Positions 16,030-26,211 are shown, counted from the stretch's first letter. The stretch is DNA of 64,000 nt from Acidobacteriota bacterium (GCA_012103255.1 WLXD01000002.1:62001-126000), one strand, 5' to 3'. Notes: generated by a model not told the origin, from the letters alone. A program made the numbers and translations.

Positions 16030-17199
16030 CTAGCCGAACGCGGGCAACCCGGTCAGGGCATTGCCGACGATCAACGTATGAATCTGGTGCGTGCCTTCGT
16101 AGGTGTAGACCGATTCCAGGTTCACCATGTGACGGAACGCTTGGTACTCGTCGAGAATGCCGTTCCCACCGAGAATCTCGCGGCAACGACGGGCCGTATT
16201 TCGTGCCATCTCGATGTTGTTCCGTTTGGCCATCGAGATCTGCTCCGGGCGCGCCCTACCCGCGTCCTTGAGCTCACCGAGGCGCCAGCAAAGCGTCTGC
16301 GCCTTGGTGATCTCGCTTGCGATTTCCGTGAGCAATTCCTGGACGAGCTGTGTCTGGGCAACCGGCTTGCCGAACGTGATCCGAGCCTTCGCGTATCGCA
16401 ACGCTTCGTCGAAACATGCTTGCGCAGCGCCGATCCCGCCCCACGCGATGCCGTACCGCGCCTGATTGAGACACATCAATGGCGACCGTAGTCCGCCAGA
16501 CTTCGGAAGCAGGGCGTCGCCCGGAACACAGACGTCCTCCAAGACGAGCTCGGCGGTATCGGAGGCTCGAAGCGAATACTTGCCCTTGACCTCAATCGCC
16601 TGGAAACCGGGCAGATCAGTCGGAACGACGAACCCTCGAATCCCGTCATCCGTCTGGGCCCAGATGATGGCGATCTTGGCCATCGTGCCGTTGGTGATCC
16701 ACATCTTGACGCCGTTGATGATCCAATCGTCGCCATCTTTCACAGCCGTGGTTCGCATCGCACCGGGATCTGATCCGGCATCCGGCTCGGTAAGACCGAA
16801 GCACCCGATCACCTCGCCCGATGCCATACGGGGAAGCCATTCGCGGCGCTGTTCCTCGGAGCCGAATTCAAAGATCGGGTACATGCAGAGAGCGCCCTGG
16901 ACCGATACGAACGAACGCAGGCCAGAATCACCCCGCTCAAGCTCCTGCATCATGATCCCGTACGTACTGCTTTCAAGACCCGCGCAGCCGTATTCCTCAG
17001 GCAAGTTGGCGCCGAGCATTCCGAGTTCAGCTACCGGTCCGATGAGGTCGGTCGGGAATGTACCCGCCGCCTGGTGTTCCTCAATGATCGGTAGACACTT
17101 CTCAGTTACGAACTGCCGAACGGTGTCACGAATGAGGCGCTGCTCGTCGGAGAGCAGTTCGTCCATCAGATAGAAGTCGAGCGCTTCGAACTCAGACAT
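16030..17199 (-). CDS. Glutaryl-CoA dehydrogenase (acyl-CoA dehydrogenase family)
   Basis: The 389-residue flavoenzyme matches glutaryl-CoA dehydrogenase more closely than generic acyl-CoA dehydrogenases. It keeps YGCAGLESSTYG, the substrate-carboxylate Arg95 in DSGLRSFVSVQ, the FAD-binding CFGLTEPDAGSDP, and the catalytic-base Glu368 in TYEGTHQIHTLIVG. The enzyme oxidises and decarboxylates glutaryl-CoA to crotonyl-CoA, late in lysine and tryptophan degradation; crotonyl-CoA would then enter the hydratase/thiolase route also encoded in this window. GAGG lies 8 bases before ATG. It is divergent from the cysteine desulfurase gene. Confidence 0.92.
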   Translation of the reverse strand: MSEFEALDFYLMDELLSDEQRLIRDTVRQFVTEKCLPIIEEHQAAGTFPTDLIGPVAELGMLGANLPEEYGCAGLESSTYGIMMQELERGDSGLRSFVSVQGALCMYPIFEFGSEEQRREWLPRMASGEVIGCFGLTEPDAGSDPGAMRTTAVKDGDDWIINGVKMWITNGTMAKIAIIWAQTDDGIRGFVVPTDLPGFQAIEVKGKYSLRASDTAELVLEDVCVPGDALLPKSGGLRSPLMCLNQARYGIAWGGIGAAQACFDEALRYAKARITFGKPVAQTQLVQELLTEIASEITKAQTLCWRLGELKDAGRARPEQISMAKRNNIEMARNTARRCREILGGNGILDEYQAFRHMVNLESVYTYEGTHQIHTLIVGNALTGLPAFG

Positions 17200-17263
17200 C
17201 AGCGAGCCTCACGAATCAGAGAGCCGGTAGCGGCGGAAATGTTTGAAAGATCGATCGAGGCTA

Positions 17264-17280
17264 CCACGGGGATACCGTGG
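17264..17280. promoter_or_regulatory. Operator-like palindrome between divergent gcdH and desulfurase genes
   Basis: CCACGG (17264-17269) and CCGTGG (17275-17280) form a 6-bp perfect inverted repeat with a GGATA spacer, 58 bases upstream of the desulfurase ATG and 65 bases upstream of the dehydrogenase ATG. It could bind a dimeric regulator or be a short hairpin. No good promoter boxes are seen beside it. Confidence 0.35.
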
Positions 17281-17337
17281 CTACTCGCCCTCAGATCGGC
17301 GCTTTTCGACCCTCGACGAACGTGGCATTCTGGCGAG

Positions 17338-18492
17338 ATGGCACACCCGATTTACTTCGACTACAACGCCACCACGCCCCTCGCGCCAGAAGTGCGGGAA
17401 GCGATGGATCCGTGGCTCGACTCGATCCCCACCAATCCGGGTGCCGTTCATAGCTTCGGGCGGGCGGCGCGAGCCGCGGTCGAACAAGCCCGCGAGCAGG
17501 TGGCGGACCTGTGTGGCGGTGGCGACGTCATTTTCACCAGCGGTGGTACCGAGGCCGACAACCTGGCGCTCAGTTGTCGCCTCGGGTGGCCGCCGCGCGG
17601 TCATGTTGTTGTCTCCGATATCGAGCACCCCGCCGTGCTAGCGGCTTGCGCTTCTCTTGCGGCGCTGGGCGTCGAAATCTCGACGTTGAGCCCCTGCGAC
17701 CAGGGTCGCGTTTGCGCAGAGGATCTCGAGTCGGCGATCCGTGAGGACACGCGGATCGTTTCGGTGCAGGCTGCAAACAATGAGACCGGAACGGTTCAAC
17801 CCGTGGCAGAGCTCGCAGCCGTCGCGGAGCGCCATGGTGTGCCCTTGCATACGGATGCTGTTCAGGCGGCTTCGTGGTTCAACCTTCCGGAACTGCTCGG
17901 CGGCGCGTCAATGATCTCTCTAGCGGGGCACAAGATCGCCGGCCCAACCGGGGTGGGTGCGCTGGTGCTAAGGACACCAATGGAAGTGCAGCCCACTCTT
18001 CATGGCGGTGGGCAGCAGCGCGCCCGCCGCCCCGGCACTGAGCCAACCGCGCTGCTCGTCGGATTCGGCGCGGCGTGCGAGCGAGCGTCGCGTGAGCGAG
18101 TGGAGCAGGCGGAACGTGTGGGTGTACTCGCCCGCGAGTTGGTCGGCATGCTGAAGACCCGTATTCCGGAGGTGCGAATCACGGTCACTGAAGCCGATCG
18201 CATGCCCAACACCGTGCATGTCGCATTTCCCGATTGTCCGGCCGACCTACTGGTAGCGCGAGCCGACCTGGACGGACTCGCGATTTCGGCCGGTTCCGCG
18301 TGTGCGAGCGGCCTGAGTCACGGGTCGCATGTACTCGCGGCCCTCGGCGTGCCAGCGCGGTATCGAGATGGCGCGGTTCGAATCTCCCTCGGCTACGGTT
18401 CTACGCGTGAGGAAGTCGAGGGCGCCGCGCTGATTCTCGCTGCCTCGGTCGACGCAGTTCGATACGCGACGCCCGACGTGGCTCCCGCATGA
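17338..18492 (+). CDS. Cysteine desulfurase (IscS/NifS family)
   Basis: A 384-residue PLP enzyme that removes sulfur from cysteine. It opens IYFDYNATTPLAPEV, has the PLP-phosphate region GGTEADNLAL, the Schiff-base Lys in SLAGHKIAGPTGVGALVLR, and the catalytic persulfide Cys in AGSACASGLSHGSHV. ATG at 17338 is chosen over a longer reading from 17239 because the family starts here and the extra segment lies in the promoter region. It overlaps mnmA by 4 bases, so its main job is probably to feed sulfur to tRNA thiolation; no iscU or suf genes are adjacent. Confidence 0.95.
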   Translation: MAHPIYFDYNATTPLAPEVREAMDPWLDSIPTNPGAVHSFGRAARAAVEQAREQVADLCGGGDVIFTSGGTEADNLALSCRLGWPPRGHVVVSDIEHPAVLAACASLAALGVEISTLSPCDQGRVCAEDLESAIREDTRIVSVQAANNETGTVQPVAELAAVAERHGVPLHTDAVQAASWFNLPELLGGASMISLAGHKIAGPTGVGALVLRTPMEVQPTLHGGGQQRARRPGTEPTALLVGFGAACERASRERVEQAERVGVLARELVGMLKTRIPEVRITVTEADRMPNTVHVAFPDCPADLLVARADLDGLAISAGSACASGLSHGSHVLAALGVPARYRDGAVRISLGYGSTREEVEGAALILAASVDAVRYATPDVAPA

Positions 18493-19574
18493 GTGAGCGC
18501 ATTGCGGTGGCGATGAGCGGCGGCGTTGACTCCAGCGTGGCAGCCGCGCTCCTGGCCGAGGCCGGCCATGACGTCGTCGGAGTCACCCTGCAGCTCTGGG
18601 ACTACAGCGAAGCGAACCTCGCGGAGGGCAAGGGACGCTGCTGTTCTCCTGCTGACATCGCCGACGCGCGCGCCGTGGCCGCCCAGGTCGACTTCCCGCA
18701 CTACGTCTTCGATCACACCGAGCACTTTCGAGAGCAGATCGTTGAACCCTTCCTTGACGACTACACCGCCGGCCTGACGCCCAGCCCCTGCATCAGCTGC
18801 AATCGACACGTGAAGTTCGATCTACTCTGGCGCATGGCTGAGGCCCTGGGGGCTACCCGACTGGCCACAGGACACTACGTTCGAATCGAGGACACCGACG
18901 ACAGACCGCGAATCCATCGCGCCGTCGACAAGGACAAGGACCAGTCGTACTTCCTGTTCGACGTCCCGAGAGCGCAACTCGGGCACGTCATGTTTCCCCT
19001 TGGCCATCTCGACAAGAACGAAGTGCGCGATCATGCGCGACGCCTCGGTCTCACTGTTGCGGACAAACCCGAGAGCTTCGAACTCTGCTTCATCCCCGAT
19101 GGCGACAAGGATGAGTTCATCAACCGGGAACGCCCACAGGAGGCGGGGCGTCCGGTCTCGATCAGCGGAACCGATGGTGAGCGCATGGGCACGGCTTCAG
19201 GTCTGCACCGCTACACGATCGGGCAACGCAAGGGACTCGGCGTGTCCTCCAGCCAGCGCCTGTACGTTCTTGACGTGGCTCCTGAGACGGACACCATCGT
19301 GGTCGGTGCAGAGGATGGTCTGTACTCCTCAAGCCTGACAGCCGTCCGCTGCAACTGGGTCGCGATCGAAGCGCCCACTGAGTCGTTGCGAGTCCAGGCG
19401 AAGATCCGCCATCGACACACCCCGGCCGAGGCCACGCTGCAGCCAAACTCCGATGGCACGTACGACGTGCGGTTCGATGACGAGCAACGCGCGGTGACCC
19501 CCGGCCAGGGCGTTGCCTTCTATGACCACGGGCTGCTGCTTGGCGGCGGCTGGATCGCGCGAGCTACTCCGTAG
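18489..19574 (+). CDS. mnmA: tRNA-specific 2-thiouridylase MnmA
   Basis: MnmA adds sulfur to U34 of tRNAs for Lys, Glu and Gln. The 361-residue product has the ATP-pyrophosphatase loop AMSGGVDSSVAAALL, the catalytic-cysteine segment SPCISCNRHVKF, the second active Cys in ELCFIPDGDK, the KDQSYFLF tRNA-binding block, and the C-terminal beta-barrel. Its ATG overlaps the desulfurase stop (ATGA), pairing sulfur donor and acceptor enzyme. The last 11 bases overlap the convergent rnc gene on the opposite strand, leaving no room for a terminator between them. Confidence 0.97.
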   Translation: MSERIAVAMSGGVDSSVAAALLAEAGHDVVGVTLQLWDYSEANLAEGKGRCCSPADIADARAVAAQVDFPHYVFDHTEHFREQIVEPFLDDYTAGLTPSPCISCNRHVKFDLLWRMAEALGATRLATGHYVRIEDTDDRPRIHRAVDKDKDQSYFLFDVPRAQLGHVMFPLGHLDKNEVRDHARRLGLTVADKPESFELCFIPDGDKDEFINRERPQEAGRPVSISGTDGERMGTASGLHRYTIGQRKGLGVSSSQRLYVLDVAPETDTIVVGAEDGLYSSSLTAVRCNWVAIEAPTESLRVQAKIRHRHTPAEATLQPNSDGTYDVRFDDEQRAVTPGQGVAFYDHGLLLGGGWIARATP

Positions 19575-20316
19575 CGGCTCCTTCGCCCTCTGTGTTGCGC
19601 GACCCCAAGGTGTCGAGAATCTGTCGCGCCGCGCGCTGCTCTGCGCGCTTCTTGGTTCGTCCTTTACCTCGTGCCCGGTCGCGCCCCACAGTTACCTCGA
19701 CGTGGAAAATCTTGTCGTGGTCGGGGCCATCCTCGGCAACGACCTCGTAGCGGGGTAGAGGTCGCCCGAACGCCTGCACAGCTTCCTGCAGCGTGGACTT
19801 GAAGTCGTGAGTGGGTTGCGCCGGAGCAATTGCGGTACCGAGAAGCGGCTCGACGCGGCCCAGCACAAACCGAGACGCCTGTTCGAGCCCGCCGTCGAGA
19901 TAGAGGGCTGCGATAAGAGCCTCGAGCGCGTTCGCCAGGATCGAGTTCTTCTCGCGGCCGGCGGTCTTCTCCTCGCCCTTTCCCAGCAGGATGAAGTCGC
20001 CGAGCCCCAACTCATCTGCCAGGCGGCCAAGGGTTTCCGCGGACACCAGGTACGACTTGAGTTTCGACATGTCTCCTTCGGACATGTCGGGGTGTCGAGC
20101 GCAGAGAAGATCGCTCACGACAAGCCCGAGCGCCGCGTCGCCAAGGAACTCCAGGACCTCGTTGTCTGCCGCATCGCCTCCCCGCTCGTTGGCATACGAG
20201 CGGTGCGAGAGCGCACGTACGAGCAGATCGCGATCTTCGAACGTGTGGTCGATCCGACGCTCAAGCGTCGTCTCATTCGTCCAGTCGATCGACGCGAGTA
20301 GTTCAGCCGTCGACAA
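19564..20316 (-). CDS. rnc: Ribonuclease III
   Basis: RNase III cuts double-stranded RNA in rRNA and mRNA processing. From TTG at 20316 the protein has 250 residues: a nuclease domain with the signature NEVLEFLGDAALGLVVSDLL (about 52-71) and the metal-binding Glu region LANALEALIAALYLDGG, then a dsRNA-binding domain with DFKSTLQEAVQAFG and a KKRAEQRAARQIL end. GGAGG sits 6 bases before this TTG, inside the end of pyrF (14-base overlap). An ATG at 20346 is the alternative, adding 10 unlike residues. It is the last gene of the pyrK-pyrD-rlpA-pyrF set. Confidence 0.93.
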   Translation of the reverse strand: MSTAELLASIDWTNETTLERRIDHTFEDRDLLVRALSHRSYANERGGDAADNEVLEFLGDAALGLVVSDLLCARHPDMSEGDMSKLKSYLVSAETLGRLADELGLGDFILLGKGEEKTAGREKNSILANALEALIAALYLDGGLEQASRFVLGRVEPLLGTAIAPAQPTHDFKSTLQEAVQAFGRPLPRYEVVAEDGPDHDKIFHVEVTVGRDRARGKGRTKKRAEQRAARQILDTLGSRNTEGEGAATE

Positions 20317-21007
20317 ACGCCGCCTCCATCTCGCGGCGGATTGCATCGGCCGCCGCGGCGGGATCCGTGGCTCGCATAATCGGACGTCCGACCACCAGAT
20401 AGTCCGCGCCTGAGCTGACCGCCAGCGCGGGCGTTGCCACGCGGGCTTGATCGTCGTGCGCACTACCCGCTGGACGAATCCCGGGAGTCACTACAAGGAA
20501 ATTTCTTGAAGTAGCCGCCTTGATGGCCGCCGCTTCGTGCACGGAGGCTACCACGCCATCGCAACCGTTCTCGTGCGCCACGCGGGCGAGTCGCTCGGCA
20601 GCCACGGCAGGACTGCCTTCGAGCCCCACAGCCTGCATCTGTGCAGCGTCCATGCTCGTCAGAACCGTTACGCCGAGAAGGCGCGGAAACTCCGAGTCCC
20701 CTCGCCCTGTCGCCGCGCCTGCCAACATGGCCGGCCCGCCGGACGCGTGCAGAGTCAGAAGTTCTACCCCGAGATCCACTGTTCTCGATACCGCACGCTC
20801 GACCGTCGCCGGGATGTCATGGAGTTTCAGGTCTAGAAAGACCCCCCAGCCCGCATCGGTGAACTCCCGAACGAGGGTTGGGCCCTCCGCGGCGAACAGT
20901 TCCAAACCGATCTTGAGAACGTCCGCGTGCCCATGGAGACCCGCGGCAGCAACTCGTGCACTGGCAGCATCCGGAACGTCTAGAGCAACTACAAGTCTGC
21001 TGCTCAC
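20303..21007 (-). CDS. pyrF: Orotidine 5'-phosphate decarboxylase
   Basis: PyrF makes UMP from OMP, the last step of de novo pyrimidine synthesis. The 234-residue product has the short (group I) form with VVALDVPDAASAR, the catalytic DLKLHDIPATVERAV carrying the Asp-Lys-Asp triad, GVTVLTSMD, and the phosphate loop VVGRPIMRATDPAAAAD. The start is GTG overlapping the rlpA stop by 4 bases (GTGA). It lies with pyrK and pyrD, so UMP synthesis genes occupy both strands of this region. Confidence 0.96.
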   Translation of the reverse strand: MSSRLVVALDVPDAASARVAAAGLHGHADVLKIGLELFAAEGPTLVREFTDAGWGVFLDLKLHDIPATVERAVSRTVDLGVELLTLHASGGPAMLAGAATGRGDSEFPRLLGVTVLTSMDAAQMQAVGLEGSPAVAAERLARVAHENGCDGVVASVHEAAAIKAATSRNFLVVTPGIRPAGSAHDDQARVATPALAVSSGADYLVVGRPIMRATDPAAAADAIRREMEAAFVDG

Positions 21008-21372
21008 TTGAGGCGCTCGATCTTCACGCGGGCCACACCCTGCTCCACCATTCCCAGCTCCTTTGCCGCGCCGTAGGAAAGATCCAGTTCGCGTCCACGA
21101 ATGAATGGGCCGCGATCATTCACCACTACGACAACCGTGCGTGACGTACTCGGATAGGTGACGCGGAGCTTGGTACCAAACGGGAGCGTCTTGTGCGCCG
21201 CCGTGAGGCCGTTCATGTCGAACACCTCACCTGAAGCCGTTTGGCGTCCGTGGTACTTCGGCCCGTACCAGGAAGCGACCATCGACGTGGCAGAGCGTCC
21301 AGGCCGGATCGCAGGGCTCGATGCGCAACCCGCGACAAGGGCGAGCAAAAGCAAGATCGCCGCGCCGCGCAA
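21004..21372 (-). CDS. RlpA-like lipoprotein, double-psi beta-barrel
   Basis: From a TTG at 21372, 11 bases after the pyrD stop, the 122-residue product has a lipoprotein signal peptide (LLLLALVAGC, Cys16) followed directly by a double-psi beta-barrel: SWYGPKYHGRQTASGE, AAHKTLPFGTKLRVTY and VVNDRGPFIRGRELDLSYGA. The Glu, His and Asp used by RlpA lytic transglycosylases, which cut peptide-free glycan at the septum, are all present; the C-terminal SPOR domain of enteric RlpA is missing. An internal pyrD ATG at 21441 is another possible start. It sits between pyrD and pyrF, an unrelated pathway. Confidence 0.86.
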   Translation of the reverse strand: MRGAAILLLLALVAGCASSPAIRPGRSATSMVASWYGPKYHGRQTASGEVFDMNGLTAAHKTLPFGTKLRVTYPSTSRTVVVVVNDRGPFIRGRELDLSYGAAKELGMVEQGVARVKIERLK

Positions 21373-21382
21373 TACGCTGCCG

Positions 21383-22324
21383 CTAGAAGCCGGCCGGCAG
21401 CTGGAGACTACCCACAAGCTCTTCGATGGAATCCACGTCATGTTGCGCGCACCACTCGATGAGTTCGTCGACCATCTTCCCGGTGAACCCCGGATTGTAG
21501 AAGTTGGCCGTTCCAACCTGGACCGCGCTGGCCCCGATGGTCATGAACTGGAGGACATGGTCCAGTTCATTGATACCACCGATACCGATCAGGGGCAACG
21601 GAGTCGCCCTCTTGACCTCGAAAAGCAAGTAAAGCGCAACAGGAAGCAGTCCTGGCCCCGAATAGCCTCCGAACACCGTCGAGAGGACTGGCTCCCGTCG
21701 GGCAACATCGACCATCATGCCCCTGATCGTATTGATCGCCGAAAGCGCGTCTGCGCCCGCTTCTTCGGCGGCCCGTGCCAGGAGTCCAATGTCGGTGACG
21801 CCCGGAGCAAGTTTGACCCATAGCGGCTTCGACGTGGCCGCCCGAGCCGCCGACGTTACCCGGTGGAGTTGACGCGCATCAGTACCAAAACTGATACCGC
21901 CTTCCTTGATGTTCGGACAGGAGACGTTCAGTTCCAGCGCGTGAACCCCCTCCTCTCGATCGAGCCGTGCAGCAACACCCGCGTAGTCATCCACCGTCGT
22001 CCCCCAGATATTGGCGACAACGCACGTGTCGTACTGGCGGAGTTTCGGGAGCTTTTCCTCCACGAAGGCTTCAACACCGATGTTCTGCAGGCCGATCGAG
22101 TTCAGCATCCCGCCTGGCGTCTCGGCGATGCGTCGCGGCCTGTTGCCACGCACGGGCTCAAGCGACAGGCCCTTGACCACGATTCCGCCTAGCTTGTCGA
22201 GCGAGACGAATTTGCTGATCTCATCGCCGTAGCCGACCGTTCCCGACGCCAACATCACAGGGTTCGACAGCGCCAGAGAACCGACCTTTACGGTCAAATC
22301 GGGGTTTCTCGTCGGCTCAGGCAT
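21383..22324 (-). CDS. pyrD: Dihydroorotate dehydrogenase, class 1B catalytic subunit
   Basis: This 313-residue flavoprotein oxidises dihydroorotate to orotate. The active-site base is the Cys in LNVSCPNIKEGG, which together with the adjacent pyrK gene marks the NAD-linked class 1B type; class 2 membrane enzymes use Ser. FMN-binding features include GTVGYG, VKGLSLEPVRGNRPRR and IGIGGI near the C-terminus, followed by VQVGTANFYNPG. The ATG overlaps the end of pyrK by 8 bases, so the two subunits are translated together. Confidence 0.96.
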   Translation of the reverse strand: MPEPTRNPDLTVKVGSLALSNPVMLASGTVGYGDEISKFVSLDKLGGIVVKGLSLEPVRGNRPRRIAETPGGMLNSIGLQNIGVEAFVEEKLPKLRQYDTCVVANIWGTTVDDYAGVAARLDREEGVHALELNVSCPNIKEGGISFGTDARQLHRVTSAARAATSKPLWVKLAPGVTDIGLLARAAEEAGADALSAINTIRGMMVDVARREPVLSTVFGGYSGPGLLPVALYLLFEVKRATPLPLIGIGGINELDHVLQFMTIGASAVQVGTANFYNPGFTGKMVDELIEWCAQHDVDSIEELVGSLQLPAGF

Positions 22325-23132
22325 CAGGGTGCTCCCAGATCAGCGAGTCGGCGTCGAACACGGGCCCTTCGCGGCAGATGCGTTGATACGACCAACCTCC
22401 ATCTGCCTCCTGGACGGGGACAACGCACGAAAGACAAACGCCGATCCCGCACGCCATGGGAGCCTCGAGGCTGACCTGGTGCGGCAGTCCGCGCGCACGG
22501 GCAATGTCGTCCACGGCTCGCATCATGGGCGTAGGACCGCACGAATACACCGTTACGCCTCCCGTAGCTTCGTCCAGGTGGTGCTGCAACGGTTCTGTGA
22601 CGAGACCGTGGTGGCCGGCCGACCCGTCGTCGGTGGCGAGAACGACCCGAGCCCCGAGACGGTCGAGATCATCCGCACAGAGAAGATGGTCGGCCGTCCG
22701 CCCGCCGATGAAGGCCGTCACGTCGTGGCCGGCTGCGATGAGGTCGCCTGCCAGCAGGGGAAACGGCGCTGAACCCACGCCACCCATCACGAGGCAACAC
22801 TGATCCTCGGCGTCCGAAGGCGGGCGAAATGCCGTTCCAAGAGGAGCGAGAACCTCCAGCTCAGTTTCGGGCTGAAGGCGAGACATCAGCGTCGTTCCTC
22901 GTCCGGTGCGCTCCACCAGTATGGAGAATCCGGTACGCGCGGTGACGGGGCCAAGCAGCTCGCAGAACGCCATCGGCCGCCTGAGGAGCGGATCGATCGC
23001 ATCGGTCACGGACACCATCAAGAACTGGCCGGCGCGGGCGGCCGCGGCGACCTCGCCAGAGCGAAACGCCACAACGAAACAGCGGGCGTTCAGGTGCCGT
23101 ACGGAGTCGACGACGAGTCGTTTTTCGAGCAT
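22317..23132 (-). CDS. pyrK: Dihydroorotate dehydrogenase electron-transfer subunit PyrK
   Basis: PyrK carries FAD and a [2Fe-2S] cluster and passes electrons from dihydroorotate dehydrogenase to NAD. The 271-residue product has the flavin-binding block GQFLMVSV..DPLLRRPMAF, the nucleotide-binding GGVGSAPFPLLAGDL, and the C-terminal cluster motif ACGIGVCLSCVVP with a fourth Cys about 16 residues later. The ATG at 23132 was chosen because the extra upstream codons fall in the divergent promoter region. It heads the minus-strand pyr operon, starting 265 bases from pyrR. Confidence 0.94.
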   Translation of the reverse strand: MLEKRLVVDSVRHLNARCFVVAFRSGEVAAAARAGQFLMVSVTDAIDPLLRRPMAFCELLGPVTARTGFSILVERTGRGTTLMSRLQPETELEVLAPLGTAFRPPSDAEDQCCLVMGGVGSAPFPLLAGDLIAAGHDVTAFIGGRTADHLLCADDLDRLGARVVLATDDGSAGHHGLVTEPLQHHLDEATGGVTVYSCGPTPMMRAVDDIARARGLPHQVSLEAPMACGIGVCLSCVVPVQEADGGWSYQRICREGPVFDADSLIWEHPDA

Positions 23133-23179
23133 CGGCGCGAGGCTAGCATGGGTACCCGGGGCCGGCAAATCGGCTGCTT

Positions 23180-23198
23180 GATCGCCGAAGTGGCGATC
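23180..23198. promoter_or_regulatory. Palindrome in the shared pyr regulatory region
   Basis: GATCGCC (23180-23186) and GGCGATC (23192-23198) form a 7-bp perfect inverted repeat with a GAAGT spacer. Its right end is 2 bases from the -35 box of the pyrR promoter and its left end 47 bases from the pyrK start. It could be a DNA operator for both operons or a hairpin in the pyrK leader; it does not carry the PyrR hexaloop. Confidence 0.4.
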
Positions 23199-23200
23199 GT

Positions 23201-23228
23201 TTGACAGCAAAATCTGGTCTGCTAACCT
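23201..23228 (+). promoter_or_regulatory. Promoter of the pyrR-pyrB-pyrC-pyrE operon
   Basis: A perfect -35 box TTGACA (23201-23206) is followed after 16 bases by TAACCT (23223-23228) as the -10 element. Transcription would begin near 23235, giving a leader of about 165 bases that contains the PyrR hairpin and the attenuator. Confidence 0.68.
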
Positions 23229-23251
23229 CTGCCCGTCGACCTTTTAAGTAC

Positions 23252-23267
23252 TGGCCCGGTGAGGCCA
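23252..23267 (+). promoter_or_regulatory. PyrR-binding anti-antiterminator hairpin
   Basis: The leader RNA can fold UGGCC (23252-23256) with GGCCA (23263-23267) around the hexaloop CGGUGA. This matches the known PyrR recognition loop CNGNGA exactly. Binding of PyrR with UMP would hold this hairpin and let the downstream terminator form. The competing antiterminator pairing is not obvious by eye. Confidence 0.75.
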
Positions 23268-23301
23268 ACAAGGGACGCAGCGAAATGACGATTTGCACCG
23301 C

Positions 23302-23338
23302 AACCCCGCGCCAAGCGCCCGCTTGGACGGGGTTTTTT
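23302..23338 (+). terminator. Attenuator terminator in the pyrR leader
   Basis: AACCCCG (23302-23308) pairs with CGGGGTT (23328-23334) and CCAAGC (23311-23316) with GCTTGG (23321-23326), around a GCCC loop, followed by six T residues (23333-23338). It lies 60 bases before the pyrR start and just after the PyrR hairpin, so it is an intrinsic terminator used for attenuation of the pyr operon. Confidence 0.86.
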
Positions 23339-23382
23339 GCTGCCCCGCGACCGCGCCGTATCGCTGCGTCGGACCGCGATAG

Positions 23383-24921
<1,539 letters not shown>

Positions 24922-24941
<20 letters not shown>

Positions 24942-26211
24942 GGGAGGACGCGTCGTCGATCCGGCCAACGGGCTCGATGACGAACTTGACGTGCTCGTCG
25001 TTGACGGGGCGATCGCGGCGATCGCACCCGAACTCGACTCCGAGGATTGCGACGCCCTTGAGGCAACCGGCATGATCGTAGCGCCGGGATTCGTGGACAT
25101 GCACGTTCATCTGCGCGAGCCGGGTTTCGAGTACAAGGAAACGATCGAGAGCGGGATGCGGGCTGCCGCCGCCGGTGGATTCTGCGGCATCGCTTGCATG
25201 CCGAACACCGAGCCGATCAACGATCATCGTTCCGTCACGGAATTGATCCTTGATCGCGCGTCCGTGCACAGGGTTCACGTCTACCCGATCGGCGCCGTCA
25301 GTGTCGGCCAACGAGGCGAAGCCCTGGCGGAGATCGGCGAGCTCGTCGACGCCGGGTGTCGAGCCGTATCGGATGACGGATTCCCGGTCGCCACGGCGCA
25401 ACTCATGCGCAAGGCCCTCGAGTACACGCAGATTTTTGACATTGTCGTGATCGACCACTGTGAAGAAGTCTCGATGACTCACGGCAGCGTGATGCACGAG
25501 GGCGCGGTGTCGGCAGAGCTGGGTCTACGTGGCTGGCCGGCGGCCGCAGAAGAGATCACCGTGTCGCGCGATCTGATCCTTGCGGACTCCGTTGGAGGGA
25601 GACTGCACCTCGCTCATCTGTCGACCCGGGGCTCGATGGACCTGGTCCGAAACGCCAAAGCCGGAGGCAGCCGGGCTACGTGCGAGGTGATGACCCATCA
25701 CTTCAGCCTCACGGAAGAGGCCGTCCGCCACTTCGACACCAATACCAAGATGAATCCCCCGCTTCGGTCGGAAGATGATCGTCAGGCGATTCTCGACGCT
25801 ATCGCGGACGGCACGGTCGATATCATCGCGACGGATCACGCTCCGCACCATGCGGATGAGAAGCTCCTGGAGTTCGATCACGCTCCGTTCGGAATCGTTG
25901 GACTCGAGACTGCGATTCCGTTGGCCTGCACCCATCTCGTCCACGCGGGCGTGATCGACGTCGCGCGACTCGTCGAGATGATGTCAACCAACCCGGCGCG
26001 CATTCTGGGGGTCGACCGCGGCGGGCTCCGCGTAGACGCCCCAGCCGATATCACGATCATCGATCTGGACGCGGAACGTGCGGTGAACGCCGACACATTC
26101 GAGAGCAGATCGAGCAACACACCGTTCCACGGCACCGTGCTGAAGGGCTGGCCGGTAGCCACCATCATCGACGGTGAAGTGGTGTACAGCGCGAAAGAGT
26201 CATCATCGTGA
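24922..26211 (+). CDS. pyrC: Dihydroorotase, class I
   Basis: Dihydroorotase closes the pyrimidine ring. The 429-residue product is the class I (longer) type with metal ligands in [16 protein letters not shown], the ligand His in [19 protein letters not shown], and the catalytic Asp/His stretch [16 protein letters not shown] at 24922 has a GGAG-type site upstream inside the end of pyrB; the in-frame TTG at 24901 would add 7 residues. It is fully conserved, so it is presumably active and not a PyrB-stabilising pseudo-subunit. Confidence 0.96.

Noticed and set aside
16030-17199. Generic short-chain acyl-CoA dehydrogenase
   Set aside because: Arg95 in the DSGLRS context and the TYEGTHQIH ending point to glutaryl-CoA dehydrogenase.
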